Shown here one piece after another: positions 17,401-24,377 of a DNA stretch of 32,194 nucleotides; positions within the stretch are counted from its first letter, which is position 1; each line of letters begins with the position of its first letter. The notes under the pieces are model-generated. The model made no database searches and was not told the DNA's origin. It worked only from the letters and a program-made list of their open reading frames with translations. Origin of the DNA: Tissierellia bacterium (GTDB lineage: Bacteria > Bacillota > Clostridia > Tissierellales > Peptoniphilaceae). A program made the position numbers and the translations under genes. The stretch spans positions 1 through 32,194 of the forward strand of contig JAAYEL010000092.1 in the NCBI GenBank assembly GCA_012728755.1. The letters run 5' to 3'.

Positions 17401-17932
17401 AGTAGAAGAGACTATAGGTATTGATTCTGAGCATTTTAAACATGTTAAAGAAGGAATGAGAAGAGCAGCTCTAAATTCGAGAGCATATAATAGATTACCT
17501 TTTAGGGTTGGTACGAAAACTGGTACATCATCTAGTGACAGTATAAATCCTATCACTGGAAAAAACTTTGAATCTAATGTATGGGATATGTCATTCTCAC
17601 CATTTGAAAACCCCGAAGTAGCAGTTACTGTAGTTTTAGTTCAAGGTAGTGTAAGTAGTGATGCTTCTCAAGTAGCAGCTGATATTCATTATGCTTACAA
17701 TAAGTATGTCAAGAAAGATCCAACATTTGATTTGGTTCGTGGACAAGAGGCCGTTCAAGGTGAACAAGACTTAACACAAGCACAAGTTGATGAGGATACA
17801 AATGTTGCTGAAGAGGAACATGACCATAATCACGACCATGACCATGATCATGTAGATGAGACATTAACGGTATTTGGTAATGAGAATTATACACCGGTTG
17901 ATTTTAGTGAAAATAACGGAGAGGATGAGTAG
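14498..17932 (+). CDS. mrdA: Penicillin-binding protein 2 (class B transpeptidase), oversized
   Basis: A 1144-residue peptidoglycan transpeptidase, far above the 600-720 of common PBP2s. It has a membrane anchor (5-25), then the RGNIYDANGQLLA motif (53-65). An expanded segment of about 400 residues follows before the pedestal resumes at SRYYPNRTTLAHTLGYLG (504-521). Catalytic motifs are STFK with serine S701, SCN at 759-761 and KTG at 1007-1009. A helical insert of about 90 residues lies between SCN and KTG (about 825-910). C724, C737 and H747 lie near the active site and could form the Zn site described for clostridial PBP2/SpoVD. The acidic C-terminal tail holds HDHNHDHDHDH (1108-1118). Its position after mreD supports a role in the elongasome. 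Confidence 0.95.
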   Translation: MKKNRLTFIGLILLLAFAALALRLFDITLVNGEYYREQADNSRTKQINKKAARGNIYDANGQLLAGNVPVYNLNVYMDRFNMVSQEEKNDVLLDLVHILEEDGVSYLEDFFVDIYEYKYQYDGEYFTNKQTPREKMVDIIVDNNLVEDILNSREEVGSEKKLVYYPVNRIIDYLESKGKSVPIEVDLTDGIKLNFINNDRYKQLVASEDIRQSDSAYSFLLRYIKDDKSLFYNLLQHPLSRKVVYDIARSKDIDTGLVITDIAYVSDLRFLENKANLHRYSSKVSLTSNAKDDFLNLVKDNTLDKLISSVTIDSQNKVIVPAEILINKINSLGIESEVSYEIDQENEVIKLKYIEDNDKEESPIDYLIKVAKENNLIDSFILDPNVVSMSEQSLFDSGIYPRIYSSDWTYVYQREKADLLTRNRVDEGTSAQDLIDVYLDRYKLQGFDKYESFGIISVYNKINSKGYRAYEPVTLAYNISERTLVEIEEKMPKNLGFEVVIQPSRYYPNRTTLAHTLGYLGRISEDYEIQEYIEYRKYDGDDVVGKTGLEESFEDTLRGTNGKTVVYTDVMGNTTDTLLEVPPVPGNNLYTTINLDLQKEVESILKDAIYAKSTDTKYDSFYGKFNMRHVADIQTAAAIVTDVKTGAILASASYPSYDPNMFVNGISNTDWNSLQGVGFESVYAARPLFDMVLQGAMLPGSTFKTVVSLAALENGLDPEQKITCYGFIDIGNTRFNCLIYTNTGGTHGPINLYEALEVSCNYYYYALGLGRNPKQEGQLDVLVSLADIERTVDKLKLNKATGVEINVPHESSGYSPSLYGKQNLVKSTLRQFLTNNLSKYIKEDVKVSDDILKSRQNEIISWVDKGTDMSRNEVISELERLEFEALKPLDGEYTGLADIVKYSYLNQAIWTESDSLNMVIGQGQNSYTPIQVNQLVSTIAKEGKLVKPTYVKEIKNYDNTKSIYTNEPVEETIGIDSEHFKHVKEGMRRAALNSRAYNRLPFRVGTKTGTSSSDSINPITGKNFESNVWDMSFSPFENPEVAVTVVLVQGSVSSDASQVAADIHYAYNKYVKKDPTFDLVRGQEAVQGEQDLTQAQVDEDTNVAEEEHDHNHDHDHDHVDETLTVFGNENYTPVDFSENNGEDE

Positions 17933-18544
17933 ATGAAATTAAGATATTTGTATTTTGAAGATCTTAAAAGGGATAGTCAATATTTAAAATCATTATTGAA
18001 ACATTTTGATGATAATAATGTTTTATTGATTAATCTAGTTCAAGGGTCGCGTAAAGTAGAGATTGACTTTGAGATAGAAAACTATATCATCTACAATGTA
18101 TACGATCTTCTTGATAATATCGTTAATTTTGACAAGGCAGTTTATGAAATATTTCCAAACCTTTATATACTACCATCATCATTTAAAGCTAGAGATGAGA
18201 TAATTGATGTAGATAAGATAATTGAGTCAATTCCTGAAGATGAGGATTATGAGTTTGACTATATATTCGTTATATACGATGAATATATAAAACTAAAAGA
18301 CTCCGCTGAAAAAATCGTGTTTACATCTGACGAAAATACTATCAAAACAACTATATGTCCACATAGATTAGTGGTGATAGATGCAAAAATAAATGCTAAT
18401 ATGAATAATATAATTGGCAGGATTAGAGAAAAAGAATTAGAAAAAAGCTTATACACGATAGCCGAAAATATTAAGAACGATACTGTTATGGATAATTCAA
18501 GTGAATCTTTCATAGACAAGATAAAGAAATTCTTTGAGAAGTGA
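17933..18544 (+). CDS. Degenerate MinD-like protein lacking the P-loop
   Basis: A 203-residue protein with no obvious standard annotation. By eye it aligns with MinD from its second strand onward. LLINLVQGSRKVEIDFEIEN fits the CLVDTDIGLRNLDVVMGLEN region, YNVYDLLDNI (54-63) fits YDLVDVVEG, PNLYILPSSFKARD (75-88) fits the LYLMPAAQTSDK region, and EFDYIFVIYD (107-116) fits EFDYVIIDCPAG. The N-terminal KGGVGKT P-loop, the switch aspartates and Walker B are absent or replaced, so ATP hydrolysis is not expected. The C-terminal FIDKIKKFFEK (193-203) resembles MinD's amphipathic membrane-targeting helix. It sits exactly where clostridia carry minCDE, and no minC or minE is present. Ribosome binding site GGAGAGG lies within the end of pbp2. 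Homology is inferred, not searched. Confidence 0.65.
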   Translation: MKLRYLYFEDLKRDSQYLKSLLKHFDDNNVLLINLVQGSRKVEIDFEIENYIIYNVYDLLDNIVNFDKAVYEIFPNLYILPSSFKARDEIIDVDKIIESIPEDEDYEFDYIFVIYDEYIKLKDSAEKIVFTSDENTIKTTICPHRLVVIDAKINANMNNIIGRIREKELEKSLYTIAENIKNDTVMDNSSESFIDKIKKFFEK

Positions 18545-18548
18545 TAAT

Positions 18549-19526
18549 ATGGATACGAATTTTGCTTATTTATATAAAGAAAATGATGATATATTTTTTG
18601 GTATTTTTAACGAAGGTAAAATGGTATTTTTTGAAAATTTTAATTCGTTAAAAGGAAATATTTACCGTGGGAGAATCCTAAAATATGTTAAATCTCTAAG
18701 AGCATATATAGTTGATATTGGTTTAGAAAAAAATGCTTTACTTAGAACTAAGGATATATATTCTGATGCTAAGATCTCAGATGATGTTGTCGTTGAACTT
18801 GTAAGTGAAGTTAAGGGTAATAAGCTTCATGAAGTAACAGGAAAGTTTACCATTACGGATGGATATCTAGTTTTTTTGAATGATATTAGATCTAAAGATG
18901 GTAATCCTAACATTTTTAAAAGAACTCTTGCCAAAAATATGCCTCAAGAGGTATTAGATCAAAGTTATGAGAATCTTTTAGAGGAGTATCAACTGTTAAA
19001 AAAGGAAGAAATCTTGTTACCAACACCTAAATTCTTAAGAGAAAATACTAGGCTAAGAGATATTTTGTTAAAACAAGAAAGACCAATTCTATCAAATGTT
19101 AATATTAAAGGATTGGATAATGTCATATTTGATAAAGAATTTAATCCTAAATATAATTCTATAATCGCAAAAGGAAATATGGAATTAAGAGATAGGACAA
19201 TTAGATTTGATAATAACACATCTTTGGTGTTTAATGATACTGAAGCTCTTACTGTGATTGATGTTAATGCAGGTGCTTTTGAGATAAATACAGATAAAGA
19301 AGCAATGAGCGTTGAAGTGAATACTTATATGTGTGATGAGATAGCTAGACTAATCTCAATAAAAAATATTAAGAAGATGATAGTAATTGATTTTCTAAGG
19401 ATGAATTTTAGGGATAATAGATATAGAGTAGAGAAATCTATGAATGAAGCATTGAAGAAATATAAGGTCAAATTCAAGATTTTTGGATTTACAAAGATGG
19501 GATTATTTGAGATAATTGTACAATAA
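18549..19526 (+). CDS. rng: Short RNase E/G family ribonuclease
   Basis: A 325-residue member of the RNase E/G family, which cuts single-stranded RNA and matures rRNA or starts mRNA decay. The N-terminal S1 domain is recognisable (GNIYRGRILKYVKSLRAYIVD, about 36-56). The catalytic core is kept: D238 in TEALTVIDVNAG and D281 in MIVIDFLRM correspond to the two metal-binding aspartates (D303 and D346 of E. coli RNase E). The chain ends at KMGLFEIIVQ, just where family members continue into the CPxC Zn-link and small domain, so tetramer formation is unlikely. ATG 18549 is chosen over TTG 18534, which overlaps the previous gene. Confidence 0.85.
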   Translation: MDTNFAYLYKENDDIFFGIFNEGKMVFFENFNSLKGNIYRGRILKYVKSLRAYIVDIGLEKNALLRTKDIYSDAKISDDVVVELVSEVKGNKLHEVTGKFTITDGYLVFLNDIRSKDGNPNIFKRTLAKNMPQEVLDQSYENLLEEYQLLKKEEILLPTPKFLRENTRLRDILLKQERPILSNVNIKGLDNVIFDKEFNPKYNSIIAKGNMELRDRTIRFDNNTSLVFNDTEALTVIDVNAGAFEINTDKEAMSVEVNTYMCDEIARLISIKNIKKMIVIDFLRMNFRDNRYRVEKSMNEALKKYKVKFKIFGFTKMGLFEIIVQ

Positions 19527-19529
19527 TCG

Positions 19530-19558
19530 TTGACATATGAATGTTGACAATGTATAAT
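19530..19558 (+). promoter_or_regulatory. Consensus promoter of the rplU operon
   Basis: TTGACA (19530-19535), a 17-bp spacer and TATAAT (19553-19558) match the sigma-A consensus at every position, with TG before the -10. A second TTGACA at 19544-19549 is too close to the -10 to function with it. Initiation is expected near 19565. This is the strongest promoter in the window, as expected for ribosomal protein genes. Confidence 0.88.
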
Positions 19559-19564
19559 ATTTGA

Positions 19565-19640
19565 GTGTGTAAACCGCACGAATTTAGGTTTAAAGCTTAG
19601 CGCCTAAGTCGGCGAGTAAATGAAAAGAGGAGGTGCACGC
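19565..19640 (+). promoter_or_regulatory. Candidate L21 leader (structured 5' UTR of rplU)
   Basis: The leader between the promoter and rplU can form GTGTG/CGCAC (19565-19569 with 19575-19579). It can also form CGCC/GGCG (19601-19604 with 19611-19614), which competes with TTAGG/CCTAA pairing (19584-19588 with 19603-19607). Firmicute rplU genes are known to carry an autoregulatory L21 leader (Rfam family L21_leader), and position and alternative pairing fit. The match to the covariance model was not tested. Confidence 0.55.
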
Positions 19641-19952
19641 ATGTACGCAGTGATATTAACAGGTGGTAAACAATACCAAGTTAAAGAAGGAGATATTATC
19701 AAAGTAGAAAAACTTGACGTTGAACAAGGATCTACAGTTGATTTTAATGAAGTACTATTAATTTCTGGTGAAGGAAGCACAGCAGTTGGTTCCCCATATG
19801 TTGAAGGTGCTAAAGTATCTGCTGAAGTTTTAGAACATGGTAAAGGCAAAAAAATCGTTGTTTTCAAGTACAAAGCTAAAAAAGGCTATAGTAAAAAACA
19901 AGGTCATAGACAACCATATACAGCAGTAAAAATTAGCTCTATTCAAGGATAA
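19641..19952 (+). CDS. rplU: 50S ribosomal protein L21
   Basis: A 103-residue L21 of normal length, beginning [18 protein letters not shown] as in other bacteria and carrying the [20 protein letters not shown]-terminal signature. L21 binds 23S rRNA and L20 in the large subunit. ATG 19641 is chosen because AGAGGAGGTG (19626-19635) is correctly placed before it; the upstream ATG 19620 would absorb that site into coding sequence. It is the first gene of rplU-prp-rpmA, with the stop overlapping the prp start as TAATG. Confidence 0.97.
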   Translation: MYAVILTGGKQYQVKEGDIIKVEKLDVEQGSTVDFNEVLLISGEGSTAVGSPYVEGAKVSAEVLEHGKGKKIVVFKYKAKKGYSKKQGHRQPYTAVKISSIQG

Positions 19953-20308
19953 TGATAGAGATATTATTAAAGACAAGAGATAAAAAGATTATTGGATTTG
20001 AATCTTCTGGCCATGCGAATTATGCAGCGGCAGGTGAGGATATAATATGTGCAGCAGTGTCTGCATTAACTATAAATTCAATAAACACATTGGAAGAAGT
20101 ATTAAAACTTGGAGACAAGATTAAATATACTTTTGATGAAAATGAGATTACATTAGATATAAACCCAGAAATTTTAGATGAGGCAAGATTGCACGACACA
20201 CAGGTAGTTTTGAGAAGTTATGAACTCGGAATTATATCTATAATTAAAGAATACGAACATTCAAAAGATTTTGAAGATTTTATTAGTCTATACTACAGGG
20301 AGGTGTAG
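19952..20308 (+). CDS. prp: Ribosomal-processing cysteine protease Prp
   Basis: A 118-residue protease of the Prp (YsxB) family. The catalytic pair is visible as H21 in SSGHANYA and C33 in [10 protein letters not shown], the standard motif. Prp removes the N-terminal extension of L27, a reaction described in Staphylococcus and other Firmicutes. It lies between rplU and rpmA, the conserved order. The substrate gene rpmA next door has the matching cleavable N-terminus. Its ATG overlaps the rplU stop by one base. Confidence 0.95.
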   Translation: MIEILLKTRDKKIIGFESSGHANYAAAGEDIICAAVSALTINSINTLEEVLKLGDKIKYTFDENEITLDINPEILDEARLHDTQVVLRSYELGIISIIKEYEHSKDFEDFISLYYREV

Positions 20309-20310
20309 AG

Positions 20311-20601
20311 ATGTTAAAAATGAATTTACAGTTTTTTGCTAGTAAAAAAGGGGTAAGTTCTACTAGAAACGGTAGAGACTCAAGAGCTAAAAGACTTGGC
20401 GTTAAAAGAGCAGACGGACAATTCGTTTTATCTGGAAACATTTTGGTTAGACAAAGAGGTACTAAAATACATCCAGGACTAAATGTAGGTAAAGGTTCAG
20501 ATGATACTTTATTCGCTACATTAGACGGAATTGTTAAATTTGAAAGAAAAGGTAAAGACAAAAAGCAAGTAAGTGTTTACCCAACAGAACAATTAGCGTA
20601 A
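20311..20601 (+). CDS. rpmA: 50S ribosomal protein L27 with cleavable N-terminus
   Basis: A 96-residue L27. The N-terminus [14 protein letters not shown] contains the Firmicute extension that Prp removes after FFA, leaving the short tail that reaches the peptidyl transferase centre. The rest ([20 protein letters not shown] and [10 protein letters not shown]) is standard. GGAGGTG precedes the start. It is 2 bp after prp and is followed at once by a terminator. Confidence 0.97.
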   Translation: MLKMNLQFFASKKGVSSTRNGRDSRAKRLGVKRADGQFVLSGNILVRQRGTKIHPGLNVGKGSDDTLFATLDGIVKFERKGKDKKQVSVYPTEQLA

Positions 20602-20607
20602 AGAAGT

Positions 20608-20635
20608 AGCTTACCTTTTAAGGTAAGCTCTTTTT
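20608..20635 (+). terminator. Terminator or attenuator between rpmA and obgE
   Basis: AGCTTACC (20608-20615) pairs with GGTAAGCT (20622-20629), followed by C and five T residues (20631-20635). It lies 6 bp after the rpmA stop. The obgE ribosome binding site begins only 4 nt after the U-tract and no promoter fits between, so partial readthrough is needed for obgE unless an upstream promoter exists inside rpmA. Confidence 0.8.
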
Positions 20636-20650
20636 AATAGAGGGGAAATT

Positions 20651-21925
20651 ATGTTTTTAGATATTGTAGAAATAAATCTTAAATCCGGTAATGGTGGCGA
20701 TGGCGCTGTTGCATGGAGAAGAGAAAAATTTGAACCATCTGGGGGACCAGCTGGTGGCGATGGAGGTAATGGTGGATCTATTATTCTTGTCGCTGATAGA
20801 AATGTACAAACATTGATGGATTTCAAATTTAAGAGACATTATAAAGCCAATAATGGAGAAAATGGAAGAAACAAAAAACAGTACGGAAGAAAAGCGGAAG
20901 ATTTATACTTAAAAGTTCCGATAGGGACATTAGTTAGAGAAAAAAATAGTAAGAAATTGATTTTTGACCTAAATCATGACGGTCAAGAATTTATAGTAGC
21001 CAAAGGTGGTAAAGGTGGTAGAGGTAACGCAAAGTTTACAAGTTCGACTAGACAAGCACCTAGATTTGCTGAACCTGGCGAAAAAGGACAAGAAATCGAT
21101 GTTATATTAGAAGTTAAGTTAATAGCTGATGTAGGTTTTGTTGGACTTCCGAATGTTGGAAAATCTTCATTATTATCTATTCTATCTGATGCAAAACCAA
21201 AGATAGCTAACTATCATTTTACAACATTAACTCCAAATTTAGGAGTAGTTAAGATTGATGTTGATAATACTTATGTTATAGCGGATATCCCAGGACTTAT
21301 AGGTGGGGCTAGTGAAGGTATTGGTCTAGGGCATGAGTTTTTAAGACATGCTGAAAGAAACAGGTTATTGGCTCATGTGGTAGATATGGCTGGTAGCGAA
21401 GGAAGAGATCCTATTGAAGATTTTGAGATCATAATGGATGAGATGGCTAAGTATGATGATAAATTAGGCGACAAGCAAATGGTAGTTGTGGCTAATAAGA
21501 TGGATATCGAACCAGCTAAAGAAAACCTTGTAAAGTTTAAAGAAAAATATGGTGATTATCAAATAGTAGAGACTTCAGCAGCTACATTAGAAGGAGTCGA
21601 TAATCTTAAATTTGCACTATATGAAAAGTTGAAAACTATTGAGAAGACTTATGAAAGTCTAGATGAAAAAGACTTCTTAGATTTAACTGAGTTTTTCGTA
21701 AAAGACAAAACAATAGAAGTTTATAAAGAAAATGAAGTATTTATGGTATCAGGATACCCAGTTGAAGAATTAGTTAGAAGAACTAATTTTGAAGATTATG
21801 AATCCATTATGTTCTTTGAAAAGACTCTTGAGACAATGGGAGTTATGGATAGAGTAAGAGATTTAGGTGTTGGCGATGGAGACATAGTCGATATTTGTGG
21901 ATTTGAGATGGAATACTTAGAATAG
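20651..21925 (+). CDS. obgE: GTPase Obg/CgtA
   Basis: A 424-residue ribosome-assembly GTPase with all three domains. These are the glycine-rich OBG fold (1-158, with GGDGGNGG and KGGKGGRGNAKF), a G domain (G1 GLPNVGKS 165-172, G3 DIPG 212-215, G4 NKMD 282-285), and a C-terminal OCT domain (about 345-424). Obg monitors 50S maturation and the stringent response. Ribosome binding site is AGAGGGG (20639-20645). It lies in the usual rplU-rpmA-obg context. Confidence 0.97.
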   Translation: MFLDIVEINLKSGNGGDGAVAWRREKFEPSGGPAGGDGGNGGSIILVADRNVQTLMDFKFKRHYKANNGENGRNKKQYGRKAEDLYLKVPIGTLVREKNSKKLIFDLNHDGQEFIVAKGGKGGRGNAKFTSSTRQAPRFAEPGEKGQEIDVILEVKLIADVGFVGLPNVGKSSLLSILSDAKPKIANYHFTTLTPNLGVVKIDVDNTYVIADIPGLIGGASEGIGLGHEFLRHAERNRLLAHVVDMAGSEGRDPIEDFEIIMDEMAKYDDKLGDKQMVVVANKMDIEPAKENLVKFKEKYGDYQIVETSAATLEGVDNLKFALYEKLKTIEKTYESLDEKDFLDLTEFFVKDKTIEVYKENEVFMVSGYPVEELVRRTNFEDYESIMFFEKTLETMGVMDRVRDLGVGDGDIVDICGFEMEYLE

Positions 21926-21933
21926 GAGAAAAA

Positions 21934-22224
21934 ATGATTAATGCAAAGCAAAGAAAGCATTTAAAATCAATAGCTAATACATTAGAACCAAAGATAAATG
22001 TTGGTAAAAATAGCATAAGTGATAATGTAATAGCTCAAATAGATCAGATTTTAGAGGCTAATGAGATAGTTAAGATAAAAGTATTAAACAATAATTTAGA
22101 TGACCAGGATGAAATGGTTCAAGTCTTACTTGAAAAACTTAATGCTGAATTTATATCTCATGTGGGCTCAAAAATCACATTGTACAGAAAATCTGATAAT
22201 AAGCTTATAGATTTACCTAGATAA
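21934..22224 (+). CDS. yhbY: YhbY family RNA-binding protein (CRM domain)
   Basis: A 96-residue single CRM-domain protein. The opening LTxxQRKxLKxxAxxLxPxxxVGKxG pattern is seen as INAKQRKHLKSIANTLEPKINVGKN, with the later GSKITLYRKSD near the C-terminus. The family binds pre-ribosomal RNA and is associated with 50S assembly. It sits between obgE and nadD, the conserved order, 8 bp after obgE with a GGAG ribosome binding site. Confidence 0.92.
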   Translation: MINAKQRKHLKSIANTLEPKINVGKNSISDNVIAQIDQILEANEIVKIKVLNNNLDDQDEMVQVLLEKLNAEFISHVGSKITLYRKSDNKLIDLPR

Positions 22225-22225
22225 T

Positions 22226-22819
22226 ATGAAAAGAATTGGTATATTTGGCTCATCATTTAATCCCATACATTTAGGACATTTAATTATTGCAGATCAGTCT
22301 ATTCAAAGGTTAAATCTTGAAAAGGTGCTTTTTGTTCCTACAAAAAGTCCATATCATAAAAATAGTGAGATATTACCTTATGAAGTAAGATATAAAATGG
22401 CCTGTATAGAAGCTGATAAACATGATAAAATAGAAGTATCTGATGTTGAGAAAAGCATTGAGGGAAATTCATATACTTATGATGTGATAAAGCTCATAGA
22501 AAATGATTACCCTAATACTAGGTTTTATTTTATTATGGGTTCTGATAGTTTAGTAAACTTTCATACTTGGTACAAGTATGAAAAACTTATTGATAAGATG
22601 GGATTTGTTATATTTAAGAGACCTGAAGATGAAGATATCTCAGAATTAATTAGGAGATATAGAGATTTGGGCATGGAAATCTATTACTATGAAGATATTC
22701 AAATCCAGATATCGTCTACTTTTATTAGAAATAGCATAAGAGATGAAAAATCAGTGAGATATTTATTAAGTGATAAGATAATAGATTATATTGAGAGTAA
22801 TGGTTATTATGGAATTTAG
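22226..22819 (+). CDS. nadD: Nicotinate-nucleotide adenylyltransferase NadD
   Basis: A 197-residue NadD, which converts nicotinate mononucleotide to deamido-NAD in NAD synthesis. The nucleotidyltransferase motif GSSFNPIHLGH (8-18) and the second motif ISSTFIRNSIR near residue 160 are both present, as is MGSDSLVNFHTWYKYE in the substrate loop. The start is one base after the yhbY stop, with no strong ribosome binding site, so it is probably read by coupled translation. Its end overlaps the following gene. Confidence 0.95.
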   Translation: MKRIGIFGSSFNPIHLGHLIIADQSIQRLNLEKVLFVPTKSPYHKNSEILPYEVRYKMACIEADKHDKIEVSDVEKSIEGNSYTYDVIKLIENDYPNTRFYFIMGSDSLVNFHTWYKYEKLIDKMGFVIFKRPEDEDISELIRRYRDLGMEIYYYEDIQIQISSTFIRNSIRDEKSVRYLLSDKIIDYIESNGYYGI

Positions 22820-23684
22820 TTTTGATGATATTAAAAGTGATTTGGAAAAAAGACTAAAAAAGAAAAGATATTTGCATACCTTATCTGTTGTTGAAGAAGG
22901 ATTATCTCTTAATGATGCTTTGAAGTTAGGATTTGAGTATGAAAAAGTAGCATTAGCTTGTTTATTGCATGATAGTGCCAAGAACAATGAGAAAGAATAC
23001 TTTGAGCTTTTTAAAGAAAAGTATGGATTGAATGAAGATATCTTTGAGACATTTTATGATGTTCATGCTAAACTAGCACCAATAGTAAGCAATGAGATAT
23101 ACGGATGTAGTGATCCTCAGATTTTGGAAGCTATCCGTGTTCATACTAAGGGAAAACTTAATATGAGTAAATTTGATAAGTTGATTTACTTAGCTGATGC
23201 TATTGATGCTACAAGAGATTATGAAGGTGTTGAAAATATAAGAGAAAAGGCATATAAGAACTTAAATTTAGGAGTTCTTGCTAGTATGGATAATACTATA
23301 GGTTATGTTGGTAATAACAAATATATCGATAAAGAAACGATTGAGATAAGAGAAGGAGTTAGAAGGGATATAATGCAAGATAAATTACAAATAGTTATAA
23401 AAGCATGTGAAGATAAGATAGCAGAAGATGTAAAGACTATTGAGATTGGTGAGAAAACATCAATAGCTGATTACTTCGTGATAGCAACAGGTGGTAGTAT
23501 TCTTCAAACTCAAGCGATAGCAAATGAAGTTGAAGAGAAGGTTGAAAAAGCTGGCTATGAAGTTATTAGTAAAGAAGGTTTCAGAGATGGAAGCTGGATA
23601 CTAATTGACTTAGGTGATATTATTGTTCATGTATTTACGAAAGAACAAAGAGAATTCTATAATTTAGAAAAATTGTGGGATTAA
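22809..23684 (+). CDS. Fused YqeK HD-domain hydrolase and ribosomal silencing factor RsfS
   Basis: One open frame of about 291 residues joins two proteins that are usually separate neighbours. Residues 1-188 are YqeK, with HD-domain residues H23, H54-D55, H86, H112 and D130. YqeK is an Ap4A hydrolase in Bacillus and relatives. Residues 189-291 are RsfS (YqeL, DUF143), with KTSIADYFVIATG and the C-terminal GSWILIDLGDIIVHVF signature, which binds L14 and blocks subunit joining. No stop or ribosome binding site separates the halves. The start is uncertain: ATG 22800 or TTG 22791 are alternatives in the same frame, and 22809 overlaps nadD by 11 bp. Confidence 0.88.
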   Translation: MEFSFDDIKSDLEKRLKKKRYLHTLSVVEEGLSLNDALKLGFEYEKVALACLLHDSAKNNEKEYFELFKEKYGLNEDIFETFYDVHAKLAPIVSNEIYGCSDPQILEAIRVHTKGKLNMSKFDKLIYLADAIDATRDYEGVENIREKAYKNLNLGVLASMDNTIGYVGNNKYIDKETIEIREGVRRDIMQDKLQIVIKACEDKIAEDVKTIEIGEKTSIADYFVIATGGSILQTQAIANEVEEKVEKAGYEVISKEGFRDGSWILIDLGDIIVHVFTKEQREFYNLEKLWD

Positions 23685-23693
23685 TATAGGTTA

Positions 23694-23724
23694 GTGAGAT
23701 AATGACAGCTCACCAAGAGGTGGG
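23694..23724 (+). promoter_or_regulatory. Alternative hairpins over the comEA ribosome binding site
   Basis: CTCACC (23709-23714) can pair with GGTGGG (23719-23724) around AAGA, covering the ribosome binding site GAGGTG. The same CTCAC can instead pair with GTGAG (23694-23698), which would leave the site free. Both stems are short, so regulation is speculative. Confidence 0.3.
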
Positions 23725-23725
23725 T

Positions 23726-24376
23726 ATGAAAGGTCAAAAAATAACTAAAATAGCGACTGGAGTTTTTATAGTAGTATTATTGATCCTAGGATGGAGAAAT
23801 AATCAAATGAGAAATAAGCCTATCGCTATGATATCAGAAACAACAGATGATGAAGATTTAGATGACAAGACAATAGATATTGAAGTATCGAAAACTAATA
23901 ATGAAGATCAAACAACTAATAGTAAGGTCGAAAATAAGTCTAAAATCTTCATACATATAACTGGAGCTATAGTAAATGAGGGATTATTTGAACTCGATGA
24001 GGGAGCAAGATTAAACGATCTGGTAAAAAAAGCAGGAGGTCTTAAAAACTCTGCTGATGTAAGACGTATCAATCTTTCCATGGTTTTGTCAGATCAAATG
24101 AGAATTCATATATATGAGATTGATGAAGAATCAGATAGTAATATACCTGAGACTAATTCGCAAGCTAACATTCAAGCTAATAGCTCAAAAATCAATATTA
24201 ATAAAGCAGATTTAGAAGGTTTAACCTCGCTACCTGGTATAGGAGAAAAGCGAGCACAACAGATAATTGAATATAGGGAGAAAAATAAATTTAATACTGT
24301 AGATGATTTAAAAAACATCAGTGGTATAGGAGATAAAATCATTGAACAAATCCGTGATCTAATCATCTTTCAATAA
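23726..24376 (+). CDS. comEA: ComEA-like DNA-binding competence protein
   Basis: A 216-residue membrane-anchored protein: one membrane helix (8-23), an acidic linker, an SLBB-type domain (about 72-133) and a C-terminal pair of helix-hairpin-helix motifs (156-213, with LPGIGEKRAQQII and ISGIGDKII). ComEA binds extracellular DNA during uptake. No comEC or comF is in the window, so working competence cannot be inferred. ATG 23726 is chosen because AGAGGTG (23716-23722) precedes it; an in-frame ATG at 23702 is possible. It follows the YqeK-RsfS gene by 41 bp. Confidence 0.88.
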   Translation: MKGQKITKIATGVFIVVLLILGWRNNQMRNKPIAMISETTDDEDLDDKTIDIEVSKTNNEDQTTNSKVENKSKIFIHITGAIVNEGLFELDEGARLNDLVKKAGGLKNSADVRRINLSMVLSDQMRIHIYEIDEESDSNIPETNSQANIQANSSKININKADLEGLTSLPGIGEKRAQQIIEYREKNKFNTVDDLKNISGIGDKIIEQIRDLIIFQ

Positions 24377-24377
24377 T

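Noticed and set aside
14498-17932. PBP2 being an accidental fusion of two genes
   Set aside because: The expansion lies within the protein between conserved PBP2 segments, and codon use looks even throughout, so it is an internal insertion, not a gene joined end to end.
18534-18548. TTG 18534 as rng start
   Set aside because: It lies inside the end of the preceding gene with no ribosome binding site before it; ATG 18549 has a weak but better placed AGAAGTGA.
19544-19549. Second TTGACA as an alternative -35 for rplU
   Set aside because: It is only 3 bp from the -10 at 19553 and no other -10 lies about 17 bp downstream.
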